This document shows positions 39,528-44,705 of a stretch of 44,705 nt of DNA, in pieces (position 1 is the first letter of the stretch; each line of letters opens with the position of its first letter). The DNA is from Acrocarpospora catenulata (GTDB taxonomy: Bacteria > Actinomycetota > Actinomycetes > Streptosporangiales > Streptosporangiaceae): positions 1-44,705 of the forward strand of contig NZ_JAHCST010000074.1 in NCBI RefSeq assembly GCF_018476525.1, read 5' to 3'. Both the position numbers and the translations under genes were made by a program. The notes under the pieces were generated by a model that was not told where the DNA came from, did not search any database, and worked only from the letters and a program-made list of their open reading frames with translations.

Positions 39528-42442
39528 CGCGCCCTCCCCAGGATGGCCAGCACAGTACGGACAGCCCCCGCCGCCTGACCTTCGTCGTAAGTAGTCTCGG
39601 TCCGCGCCGGGGCGCCGGAGGCGATCCGGTTTCCGATCGAGCGCCGTTCCGGTGGCGCGAACGCCCCGAACGTCCGTCTCAGCAGCGGGAGCACGTCGAC
39701 GAACGCCTCCGGCGAGAGCCCGGTGAGCCAGTCGTCGACCATGGCGAGCAGCCGGGCGTCGTGCACCAGCAGCAACCCGCCGCCGGACAGGAAACCCTCG
39801 ACCCAGGACGCCACCCGGGCGGGCGGGTGACCGAGGGAAAGCGCCCGCGACATCCGCGCGTCGGCGTCGTCGATGACCTCCGCGTCGAACAGGATGCGAA
39901 CCAGCCGCCCCTCGATCAGGCCGGGCACGTCGGAACGGTCGGCCACACCACGCAGCGCCGCGAACCAACGATCCCTGGGGATGGCAGCGGCCTCACCGGA
40001 TCCGCCGGACCTGGCTTTGCCGGGCGCGACAGCCTCGCCGGACACGCCGAACCCGGCCTCGCCAGGCGCCACAGCCCCGTCGGACACACCGGACCCGGCC
40101 TCGCCAGGCGCGACAACCTCGTCGGCCTCGCCAGGCGCCACAGCCTCCCCGGGCACACCGGACCCGGCCTCGCCAGGCGCCACAGCCTCGCCGGACACAC
40201 CGGACCCGGCCTCGCCAGGCGCCACAGCCTCCCCGGGCACACCGGACCCGGCCTCGCCAGGCGCCACAGCCTCGCCGGACACACCGGACCCGGCCTCGCC
40301 AGGCGCCACAGCCTCACCAGACACACCGGACCCGGCCTCGCCAGGCGCCACAGCCTCACCAGACACACCGGGGTCGCTCGGCTTCCCCGGCTCGTTCGGG
40401 TCGCCGAGTAGGGCCACCGCTGAGGTGACCGCGTCGATCTGGACCAGCATCTCGCGGGCCGTGTCGTCGTCCAGGCCGGTTACCGCCGGGGAGAGGCCCG
40501 CGCAGCTGCGGGCCAGCAGCGAGGTGATGATCGAGCGCAGGCCGGCGGCCGGGGTGCCGCGGACGTCGCCGTAGCGTTCGGCGCGGACCAGGGCGGGCAG
40601 CGCGGCCATCAGGCGGCGGACGTCGTGGTCAAGGGCCGCCCGGTCGCCGATCGCGCGGAGCAGCGGCGGAAGCGCGTCCGCCAGGTCGGCCAGCAGGGTC
40701 TGTTCGAGCAGGCCGGTGAGGTCGGCCAGGGCGGGACCGGCCGGATCCTCGGCGCGCTCACGGATGCGGGCGACGGCGGCGGCGGGTACGGTGACCCCCC
40801 AGGCGGCGGCCTCGATCAGGGCGACGTCGAACTCCGGCCGCCACTCCAGCGACCAGGACTCCTTGAAGGTGCCCTTGCCGCTGGTCTCCCGGCGCTCCCC
40901 CCACGGGATGCCGATCACCAACAGGCGGTGGAGCAGCCGGCTGCGCTCCAGGTCCAGCGGCTTGCGCAGGTCGAGATCGTGGACCCGGGCCAGCGCCTCC
41001 GGTTTGAGGCGCAGGCGGCGCTGCTCGTCCCGCAGGTGGCGCTGGAGCGGGACCATCGGCGTCGAGTCGGGCACCTGGCCGAGGCGTTCGCCCACCACCA
41101 GGCGGCGCTGGATGAGCTCGACGGGAAGCTCGTCGCCCTCGCAGAGCACGGCCCTGGCCGCCTCGGTCACCTCGGCCAGGCCCGCCAGCGGGCGCCCGCG
41201 CAGCAGCGCCAGGCTGTGCGCGAGCCGTACCGCCTCGATGACGTGGGCGGAGGAGACGGGCAGCCCCTCCTCGCGGAGGGTGTGGGCGGCCCGGGTGAGC
41301 CAGCGTTCGATCGGCCGGTCCTGGTGCTCGAAGAGGTGGCCGTACCAGCCCGGGGAGGTGATCCCGGCGCCGTAGCCGCTCCAGCTGGCCAGGCGGCCGT
41401 GGGTCCAGGGCACCCAGGTCAGCTCGGCCTTGACCTTGGGCAGGCCCTTGAGCAGCTGGGTGTCGGCGACGACCGTGCCCGGTTCGGTGAGGGCCGGCAC
41501 GTGCCAGGCGCCGCAGACCACGGCGATCTCTGTGAAGCCCTCCTTGACCGCGGCCCGGATGGTCCGGCGCATGTACGCCTCCCGCTGGGACTCGTACAGG
41601 TCGGGGGTGTGGCCGTCGCGCACGGCGGCCATCGCCTCGGCGATCACCTCGAAGGGGGTGTCGCCGCGGTGCTCGACCGCGTCCTCCCACCAGCGTTCGG
41701 GGTCGTCGTAACCAGCTGCCTCGGCCAGCGCGCCGATCGGGTCCACCCGGATGCCGGACCGCGTGTCCGGCTCTTCGGCGAGTTCCGGACGCTCCGAGAG
41801 TTCCGGACGTTCCGAGAGTTCCGGGCGTTCGGGGAGTTCCGAGCCTTCGGCGGACTCCGGCGCTTCGGCAGGTTCCGGCTGTTCGGCGGAGTCGGGGTGT
41901 TGGGCGGAGTCGGGGTGTTGGGCGGAGTCGGGGTGTTGGGCGGAGTCGGGGTGTTGGGCGGAGTCGGGGTGTTGGGCGGAGTCGGGGTGTTGGGCGGAGT
42001 CAGGGTGTTGGGCGGAGTCAGGGTGTTGGGCGGAGTCAGGGCGTATCGCCAGGCTGTGGGCAGCGGGCAGGTCGCAGAAGCGGGCCGGGATGCCCGCGCG
42101 GGCCGCGTACTGGAGGGCCTGCCATTCCGGGGAGAAGCCGGCGAAGGGCCAGAAGGCGGCCCTGGACGGGTCGCCCGGCACGTGGGCGAGCAGGGCGACC
42201 GGGGGCTCCATGTCGGGGTCGGCGGCCAGCGGCACCAGCGCGTCGGCCTCCGGCGGGCCCTCGATGAGCACGAGGTCCGGGACGAGCCGCGCCAGCTCAT
42301 CCCGGACGGCCCTCGCCGAGCCGGGCCCGTGGTGCCGGATGCCCAGCACCGTCAGCCCGGCCTCCCTGCCGCCCGCCGAGACGCGCAGGGCGTTGGCCCG
42401 CCGGGGCTCAGCCCGCATCGCGGCAGGCGCGGTAGAAGTCAC
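39524..42442 (-). CDS. DUF5682-family protein with two tandem-repeat linkers
   Basis: 972 residues. The N-terminus shows GIRHHGPGSARAV (about residues 34-46) and LVLIEGPPEAD. A later AVVCGAWHVPAL resembles the TraB/EreA/ChaN-like fold to which DUF5682 has been compared; that link is from memory. The first linker (about 135-210) consists of eight PDSAQH units and acidic Pro/Glu repeats. The second (about 690-810) has nine 14-residue units such as GVSGEAVAPGEAGS. The remainder is helical. The start GTG 42442 has GGGAGGA five bases upstream and overlaps the MoxR gene by 35 bases. It works in an operon with MoxR, DUF5691 and VWA proteins. Its biochemical role is not known to me. Confidence 0.9.
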   Translation of the reverse strand: MTSTAPAAMRAEPRRANALRVSAGGREAGLTVLGIRHHGPGSARAVRDELARLVPDLVLIEGPPEADALVPLAADPDMEPPVALLAHVPGDPSRAAFWPFAGFSPEWQALQYAARAGIPARFCDLPAAHSLAIRPDSAQHPDSAQHPDSAQHPDSAQHPDSAQHPDSAQHPDSAQHPDSAQHPDSAEQPEPAEAPESAEGSELPERPELSERPELSERPELAEEPDTRSGIRVDPIGALAEAAGYDDPERWWEDAVEHRGDTPFEVIAEAMAAVRDGHTPDLYESQREAYMRRTIRAAVKEGFTEIAVVCGAWHVPALTEPGTVVADTQLLKGLPKVKAELTWVPWTHGRLASWSGYGAGITSPGWYGHLFEHQDRPIERWLTRAAHTLREEGLPVSSAHVIEAVRLAHSLALLRGRPLAGLAEVTEAARAVLCEGDELPVELIQRRLVVGERLGQVPDSTPMVPLQRHLRDEQRRLRLKPEALARVHDLDLRKPLDLERSRLLHRLLVIGIPWGERRETSGKGTFKESWSLEWRPEFDVALIEAAAWGVTVPAAAVARIRERAEDPAGPALADLTGLLEQTLLADLADALPPLLRAIGDRAALDHDVRRLMAALPALVRAERYGDVRGTPAAGLRSIITSLLARSCAGLSPAVTGLDDDTAREMLVQIDAVTSAVALLGDPNEPGKPSDPGVSGEAVAPGEAGSGVSGEAVAPGEAGSGVSGEAVAPGEAGSGVPGEAVAPGEAGSGVSGEAVAPGEAGSGVPGEAVAPGEADEVVAPGEAGSGVSDGAVAPGEAGFGVSGEAVAPGKARSGGSGEAAAIPRDRWFAALRGVADRSDVPGLIEGRLVRILFDAEVIDDADARMSRALSLGHPPARVASWVEGFLSGGGLLLVHDARLLAMVDDWLTGLSPEAFVDVLPLLRRTFGAFAPPERRSIGNRIASGAPARTETTYDEGQAAGAVRTVLAILGRAR
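40018..40374 (-). repeat. 42-base tandem repeat in the DUF5682 gene
   Basis: About nine units of 42 bases (one shortened) encode GVSGEAVAPGEAGS-type repeats. Units in the middle are nearly identical while the outer ones diverge, the pattern of recent expansion from the centre. All other frames are open across the block because of its composition. Confidence 0.93.
41889..42035 (-). repeat. 18-base tandem repeat (PDSAQH) in the DUF5682 gene
   Basis: Eight nearly identical 18-base units encode PDSAQH, followed by one PDSAEQ and then degenerate PELSER-type units. The only variation within the units is a G/A change at one silent position in the outer copies, so expansion is recent. Confidence 0.95.
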
Positions 42443-43487
42443 GCCAGTCCTCCCGTTCCCGGACCACGGTCTCCAGGTACTCCTGCCAGACCACCCGGTC
42501 GGAGACAGGATCCTGGACCACCGCGCCGACGATGCCCGCGGCCACGTCGGAGGCCCGGAGCACGCCGTCGCCGAAGTGCGCGGCCAGCGCGATCCCGCTG
42601 GTCAGCACCGAGATCGCCTCGGCCGTGCTGAGCGTGCCGCTGGGCGACTTGACCTTGGTGCGGCCGTCGGCGGTGACCCCGTCGCGCAGCTCGCGGAAGA
42701 CCGTGACCACCCGGCGGATCTCGTCGAGACCGGCCGGGGTCTCCGGCAGTTCCAGGGCGCGGCCGAGCTGGCTGACCCGGCGGGAGACGATGTCCACCTC
42801 CTCCTCGGCGCTGGCCGGGACCGGCAGCACGACGGTGTTGAACCGGCGGCGCAGCGCGCTGGAGAGCTCGTTCACGCCGCGGTCCCGGTCGTTGGCGGTG
42901 GCGATCACGTTGAAGCCCTTGGCCGCCTGGACCTCCAGGTTCAGCTCGGGGATCGGCAGGGTCTTCTCGGAGAGCACAGTGATCAGCGCGTCCTGTACGT
43001 CGGAGGGCATGCGGGTGAGCTCCTCCACCCGGGCCAGCCGCCCCTCCGCCATGGCCCGCATCACCGGGCTCGGGGTGAGCGCCTCCCGGGAGGGCCCCTC
43101 GGCCAGCAGGCGGGCGTAGTTCCAGCCGTACCGCACGGCCTCCTCGGCGGTGCCGGCGGTGCCCTGGACCAGCAGCGTGGAGTCCCCGCTGATGGCGGCC
43201 GCCAGGTGCTCGGAGAGCCAGGTCTTGGCGGTGCCCGGCACGCCGAGCAGCAGCAGCGCCCGGTCGGTGGCCAGGGTGGCCACGGCCACCTCGACGATCC
43301 GGCGGGGGCCGATGTATTTGGGGGTGATCGGGCCCCCGGGATGGTCGGGGTCGCCGAGCAGGTAGGTGGTCACCGCCCACGGAGAGAGCTTCCAGCCGGG
43401 CGGGCGGGGCCGCTCGTCGCCCTTGGCCAGGAGCGCCAGCTCGTCGGCGTACTGGTCTTCGGCGTGCGGGCGTAGCACCGTGGTCAC
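42408..43487 (-). CDS. MoxR-type AAA+ ATPase
   Basis: 359 residues. Walker A GVPGTAKT is at residues 82-89, and a Walker-B-like strand RLARVEELTRMPSDVQDAL carries the acidic pair. Sensor-type NVIATANDRDRGVNEL and arginine-finger region SSALRRRFNTV follow, ending in the helical lid. This is the MoxR/RavA class that acts as an ATP-driven remodelling partner of VWA proteins. Its gene lies between DUF5691 (four-base GTGA overlap, start GTG 43487) and DUF5682 (35-base overlap). The operon order DUF5691, MoxR, DUF5682, VWA is known from other actinomycetes; published work places such MoxR-VWA ternary systems among bacterial conflict systems. Confidence 0.94.
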   Translation of the reverse strand: MTTVLRPHAEDQYADELALLAKGDERPRPPGWKLSPWAVTTYLLGDPDHPGGPITPKYIGPRRIVEVAVATLATDRALLLLGVPGTAKTWLSEHLAAAISGDSTLLVQGTAGTAEEAVRYGWNYARLLAEGPSREALTPSPVMRAMAEGRLARVEELTRMPSDVQDALITVLSEKTLPIPELNLEVQAAKGFNVIATANDRDRGVNELSSALRRRFNTVVLPVPASAEEEVDIVSRRVSQLGRALELPETPAGLDEIRRVVTVFRELRDGVTADGRTKVKSPSGTLSTAEAISVLTSGIALAAHFGDGVLRASDVAAGIVGAVVQDPVSDRVVWQEYLETVVREREDWRDFYRACRDAG

Positions 43488-44705
43488 GAGAACTCCTTGA
43501 TCATGTCGGATCGGAAACGAAGGATGGCCGCCAGGTCTTCCATCTCACCGTGCTCCGCGAACCGCGCGACCTGGTCGTACCAGCCGGGGTCGATCCGCAC
43601 GGCGGCGAGGTTGGCCAGCTCTCCGGCGTTCCAGGGTTGTTTGGCGGCGAGCTCGGTGATCCGGGTCAGCACCGCGCGGGCCAGGGGCTCGCCCCACGGG
43701 CGGGGCACGCCGCCGAGCATCATGATCAGCTGGCCGTCCACCTTGCCGGTGTAGACGAGCTGGGCGGCGCGCTGGGACTGCTCGTCCGGCGGGAGCACGG
43801 CCAGCAGGTCGGTGAGCGGCTCGATGTCCAGCAGCGCGCGGGCCCACTCGGGGTCGCGTTGCAGGATGGCGGCCCTGGTCCAGCCCATGCGGACCTCCCT
43901 GGCCCAGTCGCCGAGGTCCAGCCGGGTGATCTCGGCGACCGTGCCGCCCAGGTGGCCGGGCCAGAAGGCCAGCGGGGTGTGCGAGATCACCTGCTGCAGC
44001 CACCAGCCGCGCTCGCCGCCGCCGGCGGGGGGCCTGGCCCGCAGGCCGTCGCGCTCCATGGCGCTGTCGCACGCCTGGGGCGGCCGGGCCGTCAGGGTGT
44101 CGCCGACCCTGACCAGGGCGCGGGCGGCGCGTTCCGCCATACGGCGCCCGAGCCGGGAGTCGGGCAGGCGGGTGAGCAGGTCGGCCGCGGTCTGCCTGGC
44201 CTCGCGGCGGCGGTCGTCCAGGGCGGACTCGAGGAACGGCTCGTCGGCCATGCTCAAGCCGTCGGCGAAGGCGGCCAGGAAGGCCGCGCGGTCGTCGCCG
44301 GACTCGCTCGCCCAGCCGACCGCGAGCAGTTCGCGGGCCTGGCCGGGGTCGGCGGCCCGCAGCCGGGCCAGGAAGGCGCGCCGGTCGCCGCCGGCGCCGA
44401 ACTCCCAGATGCCATGGTCGAGCGCGTCGCCCGCGCCGGAGCTCTCGCCCAGCAGGTACGCCCAGGCGGGGTTGAGCCCGGCCAGCCAGCGGCCGCGGGC
44501 GCCGGTCAGCACGGCCAGCCGGGCCCGGATCGACCGGTCCCTGGCGCCCAGGTCGAGCAGGGGCGGGATGAGCGGGGCCGGCACCCGGACGCCCCGCTCG
44601 GCGGCGATCTCCAGCCACTCCTCCACCAGCCGGGGGTGCTCGCCGCCGAGCATGCGGGCCAGCCGGTCCCCCGCCCGGCGCGGGGCCGCCGGGCGGGTCT
44701 CCTCC
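43484..44705 (-). CDS. DUF5691-family protein, 5' end outside the window
   Basis: The frame is open from the window edge to the stop at 43486-43484, so about 406 C-terminal residues are present and the true start is missing. The sequence is a helical-repeat type rich in Leu, Ala and Arg (for example DRSIRARLAVLTGARGRWL, TAADLLTRLPDSRLGRRMAE). A conserved-looking WWLQQVISHTPLAFWPGH segment lies in the middle. I assign DUF5691 from its position before MoxR and DUF5682 and its general look; family membership should be confirmed. In similar loci a SWIM zinc-finger gene lies further upstream, which would be beyond this window. It overlaps the MoxR start by four bases (GTGA). Confidence 0.8.
   Translation of the reverse strand, partial: EETRPAAPRRAGDRLARMLGGEHPRLVEEWLEIAAERGVRVPAPLIPPLLDLGARDRSIRARLAVLTGARGRWLAGLNPAWAYLLGESSGAGDALDHGIWEFGAGGDRRAFLARLRAADPGQARELLAVGWASESGDDRAAFLAAFADGLSMADEPFLESALDDRRREARQTAADLLTRLPDSRLGRRMAERAARALVRVGDTLTARPPQACDSAMERDGLRARPPAGGGERGWWLQQVISHTPLAFWPGHLGGTVAEITRLDLGDWAREVRMGWTRAAILQRDPEWARALLDIEPLTDLLAVLPPDEQSQRAAQLVYTGKVDGQLIMMLGGVPRPWGEPLARAVLTRITELAAKQPWNAGELANLAAVRIDPGWYDQVARFAEHGEMEDLAAILRFRSDMIKEFS

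Noticed and set aside
41889-42035. Possible CRISPR array
   Set aside because: The 18-base units are contiguous, coding and without spacers, so it is a coding tandem repeat.
40625-42631. Plus-strand frame with VGVLG-type repeats opposite DUF5682
   Set aside because: The repeats are the antisense reading of the PDSAQH repeat. No start signal or recognisable domain.

Overview
The window is GC-rich chromosomal DNA of an actinobacterium. Start codons are often GTG, operons are tightly packed with ATGA or GTGA overlaps, and coding and non-coding strands both carry long open frames, as expected at very high GC. Gene content (CorA, LCP protein, fused 2-oxoacid dehydrogenase E1, acyl-CoA carboxylase, MoxR/VWA/DUF5682/DUF5691 cluster, exported repeat protein with two SPEP-type modules) suggests a filamentous actinomycete, perhaps Streptosporangiales. 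That rank is inference. I saw no tRNA, rRNA, CRISPR array or intact insertion sequence. LAYOUT. (1) 112-1946: pseudouridine salvage pair psuG-psuK. (2) 2021-3937: a large unrecognised proline-rich protein. (3) 4018-5516: a GNAT acetyltransferase and an APH-fold kinase-like protein. (4) 5539-6873: a gene graveyard with a three-times frameshifted small-protein gene, a TPR-type regulator that has lost its DNA-binding half, and the last codons of a glycerophosphodiester phosphodiesterase. (5) 6925-7983: an exported protein with its own terminator. (6) 8194-16644: a branched-chain amino acid (leucine-type) catabolic locus made of a fused E1, a TetR regulator, a biotin-dependent acyl-CoA carboxylase (two subunits), HMG-CoA lyase and an acyl-CoA dehydrogenase. 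Two matching palindromic sites flank the regulator. (7) 16735-19584: a Tat-exported Rieske protein and a PadR-ABC transporter operon. (8) 19669-21598: CorA and an M50-type membrane protease. (9) 21645-27392: a three-gene, translationally coupled operon that looks like a condensin (kleisin-like, winged-helix partner, SMC-like ATPase). It resembles MksBEF/Wadjet JetABC but has no JetD nuclease gene in the window, and its ATPase has an aberrant signature motif. It converges on (10) sbcC-sbcD (27566-32394). (11) 32514-37931: membrane-linked hydrolase, multi-TM LCP protein, an enolase-superfamily protein that has lost its catalytic lysines, and an MFS transporter. (12) 37932-38354: no intact gene, but a striking composite of two gene fragments (a B12-binding domain on + and a Dpp-type permease on -) joined back to back. 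(13) 38355-44705: VWA protein, DUF5682 protein with two different tandem-repeat linkers, MoxR ATPase and DUF5691 protein (cut by the window edge), forming one operon on the minus strand. The most interesting units are the condensin-like operon, which may be a DNA-defence or chromosome-maintenance complex, and the MoxR/VWA/DUF5682/DUF5691 operon, which fits published proposals of NTP-dependent conflict systems. Functions are assigned from motifs read by eye; no database search was possible.
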